A stretch of DNA of 12,720 bases from a bacterium (GTDB lineage Bacteria; Patescibacteriota; Minisyncoccia; UBA6257; JAGGUH01), in the NCBI GenBank assembly GCA_021158645.1, contig JAGGUH010000080.1:1-12720 (forward strand), given 5' to 3'. Each line of letters starts with the position of its first letter. Position 1 is the stretch's first letter. Shown in pieces: positions 1 through 6,754 of the stretch. Below the pieces are notes generated by a model. That model did not search any database. It had not been told where the DNA came from and saw only the letters and a list, made by a program, of their open reading frames with translations. Position numbers and translations under genes: made by a program.

Positions 1-170
1 CTATGGGAAGGATAATTGGAGAAAATTTTCAGAAAAATTACAATCTAACTTTCAGATTTATAGTTAATGTTGTAAACTTTCGAATACTACAAAGATTACA
101 ATATGGATAATACTTAAAAATCTACAAAATTAGGATAAAAATATCTTTAATTTTTAATTATTTTGTAAGA

Positions 171-206
171 GGTCTTATGATAATATCATATTAGGCCGAT
201 TTTTTA
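171..206 (+). terminator. Possible intrinsic terminator (plus strand)
   Basis: An imperfect hairpin pairs GGTCT (171-175) with AGGCC (193-197) and TATGAT (176-181) with ATCATA (185-190), with two unpaired T at 191-192. It is followed by GA and then TTTTTT. This would end a rightward transcript entering from the left edge, which fits the possible partial reading frame at 2-67. The stem is mostly AT and contains one G-T pair, so the call is weak. Confidence 0.3.
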
Positions 207-328
207 AACTTTACCCTTATATATCGTACAAACTCAATATGTATAATTGTCAACGAAACAAAAAAACTCGTCGGGTACATAAAATACGCCCCTTAAAAAG
301 ATTTATTGGCTTAACAAAAAGAGAGTGG

Positions 329-354
329 AAAAATTAAAATTTTATCTTAAAATT
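329..354 (-). terminator. Possible AT-only terminator of clpC
   Basis: A perfect 7-bp inverted repeat (AATTTTA, loop TCT, TAAAATT; 338-354) lies 36 bases beyond the clpC stop. On the minus strand it is followed by TTTAATTTTT. The stem has no G-C pairs, so only position and the T run support a terminator. Confidence 0.25.
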
Positions 355-390
355 AAGTTATAGTTGTCAACCGAAGAAGTATTTGAATTT

Positions 391-3021
391 TTACTCGAAT
401 ATAATTTTATTTTCTTTTAGAGAAATTTTAATTTTTTTATTTTTTGAAATTCCTTCTTTTAAAAGTTTTCTTGATAAAGGAATTTCAATTTCTTGATAAA
501 TAACTCTTTTTATCTCCCGAGCCCCAAATTCAGGAAGATAACCCTTTTTTGCCAAAAACCTGATAACCTCTTTATCAACTTCAAAATCAATTCCTTGCCC
601 TCTGGCTAAACTTTTTACTCTTTCAAGTTGAAGTTGGACAATTTTTTCAATATCCTCAAGTTTTAATGGATGAAAAATTATAATCTCATCAATTCGATTT
701 AAAAATTCCGGTCGGAAATGACGATATAAAAGATGATTAATGTCATTTTTAATCTCATCAATTGGCCTTTTTTCTCTTAAAGCAGTCAAAATAATATCTG
801 AACCAATATTGCTTGTAGCAATAATAATGGTATTAGTAAAATCAACTACTTTTCCTTTGCTATCAGTTAATCTTCCTTCGTCAAACACCTGAAGCAAAAG
901 ATTAAATACTTCCGGATGGGCTTTTTCAATTTCATCTAAAAGAACAATACTATAAGGTCGGGTTCTAACAGCATCAGTAAGTTGACCACCTTCCTCATAA
1001 CCAATATAACCTGGCGGAGCCCCAATTAAACGAGCAATAGAATGTTTTTCCATATATTCGCTCATATCAATTCTAACCAAAGCAGTTTCATCTCCAAAAA
1101 TTGCCCAAGATAAAGATTTCGCCAATTCAGTTTTTCCAACCCCAGTAGGACCTAAAAAAAGAAATGTTGCAATTGGACGATTTTTTTCTTTTAATCCAGC
1201 CCGAGCCACAAGCATCGCATTTGATATGGCTTCAATGGCTTCGTCTTGAGAAACAACTCTTTGTTTTAATTTTTCTTTTAACTTAAGAAATCTTTCTTTT
1301 TCCTCTAATGTCAATTCTCCAACCGGAATTCCAGTAAGTTTTGAAACAATAAAAGCAATATGTTCTGGCAAAACTTCCGGAGAAGTAGAAATTTTTTCTT
1401 TTTTCCATTTTGCTTTTATACCTTCTAATTCTTTTTTAATTGCCTCAATTTCTGCTTTGATTTCTTTAACTTTTTCTTTTTGCTTATGGGTTTTAGCATA
1501 ATTTAAATCCCGTTCTAATTTTTTCAATTTTCCTTCTTTATCTTCAATTTCTTTTGGCAAAGAAAAAGCAAGAAGCGCCACTCGGCTTGCAGCTTGGTCC
1601 AACAAATCAATTGCTTTATCAGGAAGATGACGCGAAGTAAGATATTTTGATGAAAGTTCAACAGCCGCAATAATTGCTTTAGGAGAAATTTTTACTTTAT
1701 GATGGGCTTCATATTTATCTTTTAAACCAAAAAGGATTTGAATTGTTTGCTCAACTGTTGGTTCTTCCACTAAAACGGGCTGGAATCTTCTCTCAAGAGC
1801 CGGATCTTTTTCGATGTATTTTCGATATTCGCCTAAAGTTGTCGCGCCAATCAAATGAATTTCTCCTCTTGCCAAATATGGTTTAATAGCATTTGAAAAA
1901 TCAACTGCTCCCTCAGCAGCGCCAGCACCAACAATAGTATGAATTTCATCAATAAAGACAATTATGTTGTCTTTATTTTTAACAATTTCATCAATTACTT
2001 TTTTTAATCTTTCTTCAAACTCGCCCCGATATTTAGTTCCAGCAATTAAAGCATTTAAATTAAGTTGAATTAAACCTTTGTTTTTTAAAATATCAGGCAC
2101 TTCTTCTTTAATAATTTTTTGGGCTAATCCCTCAACGATAGCAGTTTTTCCAACTCCGGGCTCACCAACTAAAACTGGATTGTTTTTGGTTCTTCTTAAA
2201 AGAACTTCAATTACCGTCTCGATTTCGTCATTTCTTCCAATTACCGGATCCAATTTTCCTTCTCTTGCGGCTTCAGTTAAATCAATGCTATATTTATCCA
2301 GATTTGGCGTTGATGAATAACGGGCTTTTTTTTCTTCTTTTGCACTTTTAACTATCTTTGGAAGCACTTTTCTTAATTTTTGAAATGTAATCCCAAATTT
2401 TTCTAATGCGTCTTTGGCAAAACTATCCTTTTCTTGAGATAAAGCCAAAAGCAAATGTTCGGGTCCAATATAATCTTGGCCAAACTCAGAAGCAATATAA
2501 AAAGAATTCTCTAAAACACTTTTGAGACGAGGCGAAATTTCAACTTCAGAAATTTCTTTTTCTTTTTTTGCTTCTCCTTTTAAAGCATTATATTCAATAT
2601 AACCTTCAATATCTTTTGGATCAGCGCCAGAACCTTTAATTATTTCTTTTACCAATGAATCTTCTAAAATTGCCAAAAGTAAATGTTCGGTATCAACTTC
2701 GTCTCGACCAAAATTTAAAGCAATTTCAGCGGCTCTTTGTAAAAATTCTTTTGTTTGAGAAGAAATTAAACTCTCAAAATCAATTCGATCAACTTTCGGA
2801 GAAAAAAATTCATCAAAAATTGAACCAAATTCCTCTGGTTCATAATTGAAAAACTGCTTAAAGGGAGAAAAATCAAATCCAAAATCAGGTTTAGATTCTT
2901 TTCCTTCGAGTTTTCTTTTACAGAAATCACAAATATGGAGAATTTCTTTTTTCCCTTCGGCTAAATTAAAACGGGTAATAGTAGTTGTTGCTTTTCTTTT
3001 TTTACAAATATCACAAAGCAT
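391..3021 (-). CDS. clpC: ClpC-like double-AAA+ unfoldase with N-terminal zinc module
   Basis: Cytosolic ATP-driven protein unfoldase/disaggregase of the Hsp100/Clp family, 876 residues. Order seen: a four-cysteine zinc module (C3, C6, C31, C34), an acidic Phe-rich linker, two Clp_N repeats (about 86-150 and 162-225), AAA-1 (Walker A GEPGVGKT 286-293, Walker B ending DE 358-359, pore Tyr331, Arg411-412), a short coiled-coil middle domain (about 489-545), AAA-2 (Walker A GPTGVGKT 624-631, Walker B LLDE 694-697, pore GYIG 671-674, sensor-1 Asn738, Arg776, sensor-2 GAR 833-835) and the small D2 domain. The zinc module resembles ClpE and the short middle domain ClpC. The stretch between TSNIGS and FRPEFLNR, where ClpC and ClpE carry a VGF-type ClpP-docking loop, is short and lacks that motif, as in ClpB. 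It may therefore act without ClpP. ATG start with no Shine-Dalgarno; TAA stop. Family is certain; the subtype is mixed. Confidence 0.95.
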   Translation of the reverse strand: MLCDICKKRKATTTITRFNLAEGKKEILHICDFCKRKLEGKESKPDFGFDFSPFKQFFNYEPEEFGSIFDEFFSPKVDRIDFESLISSQTKEFLQRAAEIALNFGRDEVDTEHLLLAILEDSLVKEIIKGSGADPKDIEGYIEYNALKGEAKKEKEISEVEISPRLKSVLENSFYIASEFGQDYIGPEHLLLALSQEKDSFAKDALEKFGITFQKLRKVLPKIVKSAKEEKKARYSSTPNLDKYSIDLTEAAREGKLDPVIGRNDEIETVIEVLLRRTKNNPVLVGEPGVGKTAIVEGLAQKIIKEEVPDILKNKGLIQLNLNALIAGTKYRGEFEERLKKVIDEIVKNKDNIIVFIDEIHTIVGAGAAEGAVDFSNAIKPYLARGEIHLIGATTLGEYRKYIEKDPALERRFQPVLVEEPTVEQTIQILFGLKDKYEAHHKVKISPKAIIAAVELSSKYLTSRHLPDKAIDLLDQAASRVALLAFSLPKEIEDKEGKLKKLERDLNYAKTHKQKEKVKEIKAEIEAIKKELEGIKAKWKKEKISTSPEVLPEHIAFIVSKLTGIPVGELTLEEKERFLKLKEKLKQRVVSQDEAIEAISNAMLVARAGLKEKNRPIATFLFLGPTGVGKTELAKSLSWAIFGDETALVRIDMSEYMEKHSIARLIGAPPGYIGYEEGGQLTDAVRTRPYSIVLLDEIEKAHPEVFNLLLQVFDEGRLTDSKGKVVDFTNTIIIATSNIGSDIILTALREKRPIDEIKNDINHLLYRHFRPEFLNRIDEIIIFHPLKLEDIEKIVQLQLERVKSLARGQGIDFEVDKEVIRFLAKKGYLPEFGAREIKRVIYQEIEIPLSRKLLKEGISKNKKIKISLKENKIIFE

Positions 3022-3084
3022 AATTGATAAAATTACAAATCACAAATTCAAAACGACAATTCAAAATTCAAAAAGAATATCCCT

Positions 3085-3137
3085 CCCCCACCTTAATCCT
3101 CCTCCTCCCTCTGGGAGGGGGAGGAAATAGGAGGGGG
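3085..3137. repeat. GC-rich imperfect palindrome (REP-like)
   Basis: A 53-base imperfect inverted repeat with centre TCT at 3110-3112. 3097-3109 pairs with 3113-3125 (one G-T pair), 3091-3093 with 3129-3131, and 3085-3089 with 3133-3137. It is the most GC-rich patch in an otherwise AT-rich window and sits between two genes on the same strand. It resembles the CCTCTCCC...GGGAGAGG type of intergenic palindrome that I recall from many uncultured-bacterial genomes; that comparison is from memory. No U-run follows on either strand, so it is not a standard intrinsic terminator. Confidence 0.7.
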
Positions 3138-3170
3138 TGAGCATTTTGAACATTTGGATTTTGGTTATTG

Positions 3171-3192
3171 TTTCGAAATTCGGATTTCGAAA
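3171..3192. repeat. Perfect 9-bp hairpin
   Basis: TTTCGAAAT (3171-3179), loop TCGG, ATTTCGAAA (3184-3192). The arms are perfect and the loop is four bases. It lies within the repeat-mosaic spacer and lacks a following T run, so its role is unknown. Confidence 0.6.
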
Positions 3193-3210
3193 TTATAACA
3201 TTGTGAAAAC

Positions 3211-3234
3211 TCGTTAACCCGTTAACTCGTTAAT
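3211..3234. repeat. 8-bp tandem repeat, three copies
   Basis: Three tandem units TCGTTAAC, CCGTTAAC and TCGTTAAT. Each contains GTTAA, and the first two contain the palindrome GTTAAC. They lie in the repeat-mosaic spacer and no function is apparent. Confidence 0.6.
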
Positions 3235-3359
3235 AAATAATAAAACAATAAATTAGATTTGTCATTTGACATTTGAAATTTGATATTTAGAGTTTGTTTC
3301 GAATTTTGAATTTTGGGATTTGGGATTTGTTTGTAATTTGGGATTTGTAATTTGTAATT

Positions 3360-3482
3360 TATTTTTTTGGCATTTGGATTTTGGATTTGATTTGGCATTT
3401 GGATTTTAGCATTTGGCATTAAAAATTTAAATTTAACTTTTTAGATGTGGATTTTAGATTTTACTTTTTAGATTTTAGATTT
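3360..3482. repeat. Dispersed repeat, copy A
   Basis: Copy A of a repeat whose inverted copy B is at 9729-9835. Aligned against the reverse complement of B, about 100 bases starting ATTTTTTTGGCATTTGG run side by side with roughly eight differences, including the shared non-repetitive stretch ACTTTTTAGATGTGGATTTT. Copy A has an additional duplicated 'gattttactttttagattttag' type unit near its right end. A further shared 20-mer (TTGTTTTGAATTTTGAATTT, from 3498) continues the homology beyond the core. Confidence 0.75.
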
Positions 3483-3599
3483 ATTGATTTTAAATTTGTT
3501 TTGAATTTTGAATTTCGGTATGTGAATTTGTTTGTAATTTGTAATTTGTAATTTGGAATTTTTCAAATAATAAATATCTATTATATTATATTTCTTATT

Positions 3600-5300
3600 T
3601 TATTCTTTCCAATCAATAATTTCAAGATCTAAACTCTCTTTTCCCTGCCAATAATTTTTTTTCAATGAAACTACCAAATCAATATAAGAATCAGGTGAAA
3701 TTTTTAAAGAGTCAAGCCCTTTTCTAAAACCAATAGCATCAAAATCCCAGCCAAAACAATTAACTTTTAACTTTAAATGATCTCCATTAGCGCCAACATT
3801 AAATACTTCTTTTACTTTAATGTGAGGCATCAAGAATATCGGAAGCGGATTCCCAACTCCAAATGGAGCCAGTTTATAGTAATACTCAAAAAATTTTTCG
3901 TTTAAATCTTGAGGAGAAATTTTAGCATCAATTTCAATTTTTGGAACAAGGTATTCGTCTAAAATTTGAGTTTCTGCAATTGAATTTAAAGTTTTCAAAA
4001 ATAAATTTTTATATTGAGGCAAAATAGAAAAACCAGCCGCTTTTTTATGACCACCAAAATCAATAAAAATTTCAGGATGTTGCTTTTTAATTTGCCCTAA
4101 TACTTCAACTAAATTAAACTCGTCAATGCTTCTTGCCGAACCTTTAATTTTAAACAACTCTTCACGCCATAAAAACACGGGCCGAAAATACTTTTCTCTT
4201 AATCTTGTTGCCAAAGGCGCAATAACTCCCAACTGCCACTTTGGAGAACCAAAACAAAGAATTTTAGGAAGTGGCTTTTTAATTTTTGCTTCAATCTCCT
4301 TTTCGGTTATTTCAACTTGTTTTTGTTTTTCTCTTGTTTTTTCATCTAATCTTTTTGCCAACCATTTTGCTTCTGTTTCAGAATCGGTTGTTAAAAGATG
4401 AAAAGATTCGTTTTGATATCCCGATTTTGAAGAAATGTTTATTCGAGGCGCTAAATAATAACCAATATGTTGGGCTTCTAATTTTTCAGGTAGATTGCAA
4501 ATTTTTTTCAGTTCTTTTAAGCCAACTCTTTTTGTCTTCTCTAAAGTAATCAAGCCAAATTTGGTAAAAATTCTATTTTCATCTAAAAGTGGCATAAAAT
4601 CAGCAACCGAAGAAATCGCCAGAAAATCAGCATTCCACTTTTCTAAACTTTCAAGATGAGGATAATTTAAAACTCTGGCAATTCCCTGAATTAACTTAAA
4701 AGCAACTCCAGCCCCAGAAAGCCCTTTAAATGGATAATTATCTTCTTTTAAGTGGGGATTTACAATTAAAGTATTAGGTAAATTTTGTTGAGGTAAATGA
4801 TGATCCGAAATTATCACTTTAATATCTAATTTTTTAGCAAATTCAACTTCATCAATATCAGTAATGCCACAATCGCAAGTAACAATCAAATTAACACTTT
4901 CTTTTTTTAAAGTTTTAATCGCTTCTTCGGAAAGACCATAACCTTCTTTTTTTGACGGAATATAAACTAAAAAATTCTTAAAATCAATCCTTTTAAAAAA
5001 ATCTTCGAACAAAGCGCCGCTACAACACCCATCAGCATCATAATCGCAAAAAATACAAATTTTTTTATTTTCTTTAATGTACCTTACAATCAATTGACTT
5101 GCCTCTTTTAAATGAGCCATTAAAAAAGGATCATAAATTTTTTTCCAAGAAGGATTTAAAAACTTTTCAATTTCATCTTTTTCCCTTAAATTCCGAGACC
5201 AAAAAATTTCTAAAATTGGTTTTGGATAATTTTTAAAAGAATTCAAAAATTCTTTTGGTACTTCTTTAAATTTTTCAATCCAAATTTTTTTAATATCCAT
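3600..5300 (-). CDS. recJ: Single-stranded-DNA exonuclease RecJ
   Basis: 5'-3' single-strand DNA exonuclease of the DHH phosphoesterase superfamily, acting in recombination and repair resection. 566 residues, close to a minimal full-length RecJ. Metal-binding motifs are present in order: DYDADG (86-91), CDCG (142-145), DHH (166-168), LSGAGVAFK (194-202), SVAD (231-234), then the DHHA1 domain with GSAR (387-390) and GGHKKAAG (416-423), and a C-terminal OB-like region (about 450-566). The motif usually written PRINAAGR reads PRINISSKSG (285-294), so the conserved AAGR part is not kept. The ATG start matches the family N-terminus; no Shine-Dalgarno is seen; TAA stop. It lies 96 bases beyond the membrane-protein gene and is probably the last gene of the conserved block. 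Confidence 0.94.
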   Translation of the reverse strand: MDIKKIWIEKFKEVPKEFLNSFKNYPKPILEIFWSRNLREKDEIEKFLNPSWKKIYDPFLMAHLKEASQLIVRYIKENKKICIFCDYDADGCCSGALFEDFFKRIDFKNFLVYIPSKKEGYGLSEEAIKTLKKESVNLIVTCDCGITDIDEVEFAKKLDIKVIISDHHLPQQNLPNTLIVNPHLKEDNYPFKGLSGAGVAFKLIQGIARVLNYPHLESLEKWNADFLAISSVADFMPLLDENRIFTKFGLITLEKTKRVGLKELKKICNLPEKLEAQHIGYYLAPRINISSKSGYQNESFHLLTTDSETEAKWLAKRLDEKTREKQKQVEITEKEIEAKIKKPLPKILCFGSPKWQLGVIAPLATRLREKYFRPVFLWREELFKIKGSARSIDEFNLVEVLGQIKKQHPEIFIDFGGHKKAAGFSILPQYKNLFLKTLNSIAETQILDEYLVPKIEIDAKISPQDLNEKFFEYYYKLAPFGVGNPLPIFLMPHIKVKEVFNVGANGDHLKLKVNCFGWDFDAIGFRKGLDSLKISPDSYIDLVVSLKKNYWQGKESLDLEIIDWKE

Positions 5301-5396
5301 ATATCTTTTATCTTGATTGCCTAAATTTGCTTATTTTTACAAAAGCGCTGTAAATTCAATCTAATCAATTAGAATTTTATTTTTTTATAATATCTT

Positions 5397-5852
5397 TTAT
5401 TCAAAAAATTTCAAACCTGCCCAAAGAAAAGTTCCTAAAATTAAAGTCGGAAAACATTCTAAAAGAAACGAAAAAAAAGATAAATTTTTTAAATTAAAAA
5501 AAGAACTTATTAAAATTTCTCCTAAAAAAATTAAAATCAATATCCCAAAAAGATTATTTTTTTCAAAAAATTTATGATAAATTAAGTAAAAAAAAGAGAT
5601 TATAAAAATTCCTAACAAAAAAAACAAAAAGTGATTTCCAAAAAGATAATCGAAAACAAAGAAACCACCCGCTCCTAAAATTAAATACTCAAAAAAACTT
5701 AAATAATTCAAAGAAAAAACTAAAAATATCAAAAATAGATTAAAATGAAGATTAAAAACAAAAGAAACTCTATAAATTTCCAAAGAAATTACCAACAAAA
5801 GTAAAATTAAAAAAATAAAAAACTCCTTTAAAGAAACTTTGTTTAACTCCAT
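5397..5852 (-). CDS. Small multi-pass membrane protein, family unknown
   Basis: 151-residue, very Phe/Leu/Ile-rich protein with five or six predicted membrane spans (about 10-26, 30-48, 54-70, 73-92, 100-118 and 126-148), a short Lys/Glu-containing N-terminus and one charged loop around 93-99. Few polar residues fall inside the spans apart from Glu25, Glu55, Asp68 and Glu112. Its length and topology would fit an MreD-like or ECF-substrate-binding-like protein, but no diagnostic motif is visible and I assign no function. It starts with ATG only five bases after the rnhB fusion stop, so the two are probably co-translated, and it ends with TAA. Confidence 0.75.
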   Translation of the reverse strand: MELNKVSLKEFFIFLILLLLVISLEIYRVSFVFNLHFNLFLIFLVFSLNYLSFFEYLILGAGGFFVFDYLFGNHFLFFLLGIFIISFFYLIYHKFFEKNNLFGILILIFLGEILISSFFNLKNLSFFSFLLECFPTLILGTFLWAGLKFFE

Positions 5853-5857
5853 ATTTT

Positions 5858-6721
5858 TTAAAAATTTTTAATTTCTTTTCTCAAAAGAAATTTTTTTAAA
5901 GAAATCCCCCGATTATAACCTCCCAAACTTCCATCTTTTCTAATTACCCGATGACAAGGAATATTTTTGTCAAAATTTTTTGAAAGAATATTTCCAACCA
6001 CTCGAGTCGCTTTTTTGTTTCCTGCAAGTTCGGCTACCTCTTGATAAGAAAGAATCTCGCCTTTTTTAATTTTAGAAACAATAAATAAAACTTTTTCTTT
6101 AAAAGAAAGTGTTTCAAATACTGGTTTAAAACTTTTTCGATGAATTTGAGAAGCATTAAACTTTTTTAATAAACTTAAATGTTTCTTTGTCGGATAACCT
6201 TTATGAATTTCAAATTGATAGCAAGGATATTTTTTGGCAATTTTCTTCATAAATCTATCTCGAACCACTTTGGCAACAATTGATGCTAAAGTAATGACAA
6301 AAATTTTTCTATCACCACCAACTACAGGAATTTGTCTAATTCTTAAATTCGGAATAGTTTGATTGCCATCGATAAAAAGAATCTCTGGAGGTTTTTCAAA
6401 TTTTTTTAAAGATCTTTTCCAGGTCAAAATTGTTGCTTTCAAAATATTGATTTTATCAATTACTTTTGGAGAAACAAAACTATAAGCAAATTTAATTTCT
6501 TTTTGAAATTTTAGCCAATTAAAAATTTCTTCTCTTTCTTTTGGCTTTAGTTTTTTTGAATCTTTAAATTTTAAATTTGGTATTTTCAATTTACTGCCAG
6601 AAACTTTCATTAAAACAATGGCTCCAACAACCGGACCGGCTAAAGGTCCTCGGCCTGCCTCATCGGCTCCCCCAATAAAAATATCTTTTTCTTTTTTTCC
6701 TGTATGTCTCTTTATCATCAC
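5858..6721 (-). CDS. rnhB: Ribonuclease HII fused to an MGMT (O6-alkylguanine) domain
   Basis: 287-residue two-domain protein. Residues about 14-200 are RNase HII, which cleaves RNA-DNA hybrids and excises single ribonucleotides. They show GADEAGRGPLAGPVV (18-32, catalytic Asp20 and Glu21), DSKKL (54-58), FIDGN (116-120, Asp118), ASIVAKVVRDR (146-156, Asp155) and the GYPTKKH signature (175-181). Residues about 207-287 match the DNA-binding/catalytic domain of O6-alkylguanine-DNA alkyltransferase: SYQEVA (225-230), the finger arginine Arg240, PCHRV (255-259) with acceptor Cys256, GGYN (267-270) and a late Glu283. The N-terminal half of classical MGMT is absent. Because Cys256 is kept, this is not an inactive ATL. 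No frameshift or stop separates the domains. ATG ATG start with no Shine-Dalgarno; it begins 33 bases after lepA. Confidence 0.93.
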   Translation of the reverse strand: MMIKRHTGKKEKDIFIGGADEAGRGPLAGPVVGAIVLMKVSGSKLKIPNLKFKDSKKLKPKEREEIFNWLKFQKEIKFAYSFVSPKVIDKINILKATILTWKRSLKKFEKPPEILFIDGNQTIPNLRIRQIPVVGGDRKIFVITLASIVAKVVRDRFMKKIAKKYPCYQFEIHKGYPTKKHLSLLKKFNASQIHRKSFKPVFETLSFKEKVLFIVSKIKKGEILSYQEVAELAGNKKATRVVGNILSKNFDKNIPCHRVIRKDGSLGGYNRGISLKKFLLRKEIKNF

Positions 6722-6754
6722 ATTTTTTAACTGATATATAATTGAAGAAAAAAA

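Larger units (their letters stand above)
1..390. other. Left margin without a convincing gene
   Basis: AT-rich stretch downstream of the clpC stop. Frame 2 of the plus strand is open from base 2 to a TAA at 65-67 (21 codons), so it could be the tail of a rightward gene cut by the window edge, but nothing in it is recognisable. A plus-strand hairpin with a T run follows at 171-206. On the minus strand two perfect TTGACA boxes occur (248-253 and 365-370), each inside a short direct repeat containing TTGTCAAC. They could be promoters for a leftward gene or RNA beyond the edge, but their -10 boxes are poor. No tRNA fold or other known RNA was recognised. Confidence 0.4.
3022..3599. repeat. Repeat-mosaic spacer between recJ and clpC
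   Basis: A gap of 578 bases built almost entirely from repeats. From left to right it holds AT-rich 'AATTCAAAA' units, a GC-rich palindrome (3085-3137), a 9-bp hairpin (3171-3192), an 8-bp tandem repeat (3211-3234), and a long tract of short units such as ATTTGGATTTTGG, GGGATTTG and TTTGTAATTTG. Part of the tract (about 3360-3482) is homologous to 9729-9835 in inverted orientation. An apparent 65-codon minus-strand frame here is rich only in Asn, Gln, Ile, Lys and Pro and is an artefact of the repeat. The clpC promoter must lie in this spacer, but no clear -35/-10 pair could be separated from the repeats. Confidence 0.75.

Noticed and set aside
2078..2849. Plus-strand frames opposite clpC (2078-2320 and 2655-2849)
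   Set aside because: Antisense shadows of a strongly conserved AAA+ gene with no protein-like features.
2846..3130. Plus-strand frame ending in LPHLNPPPPSGRGRK
   Set aside because: It lies opposite the clpC start and runs into the GC-rich palindrome; the Pro-rich ending is the palindrome translated.
3222..3419. 65-codon minus-strand frame in the recJ-clpC spacer
   Set aside because: Its composition is only the translation of the ATTTGGATTTTGG-like repeat (Asn, Gln, Pro, Ile, Lys); no start signal or domain.
3240..3560. CRISPR array in the repeat tract
   Set aside because: The units are short, irregular and not separated by unique spacers of constant length; no cas gene is present.
4126..4549. 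Plus-strand frames opposite recJ
   Set aside because: Shadows of recJ; Phe/Leu-rich by virtue of the opposite strand's Lys/Glu codons.
5397..5852. MreD annotation for the membrane protein
   Set aside because: Length and number of spans fit, but no mreB/mreC neighbours or diagnostic residues are present.
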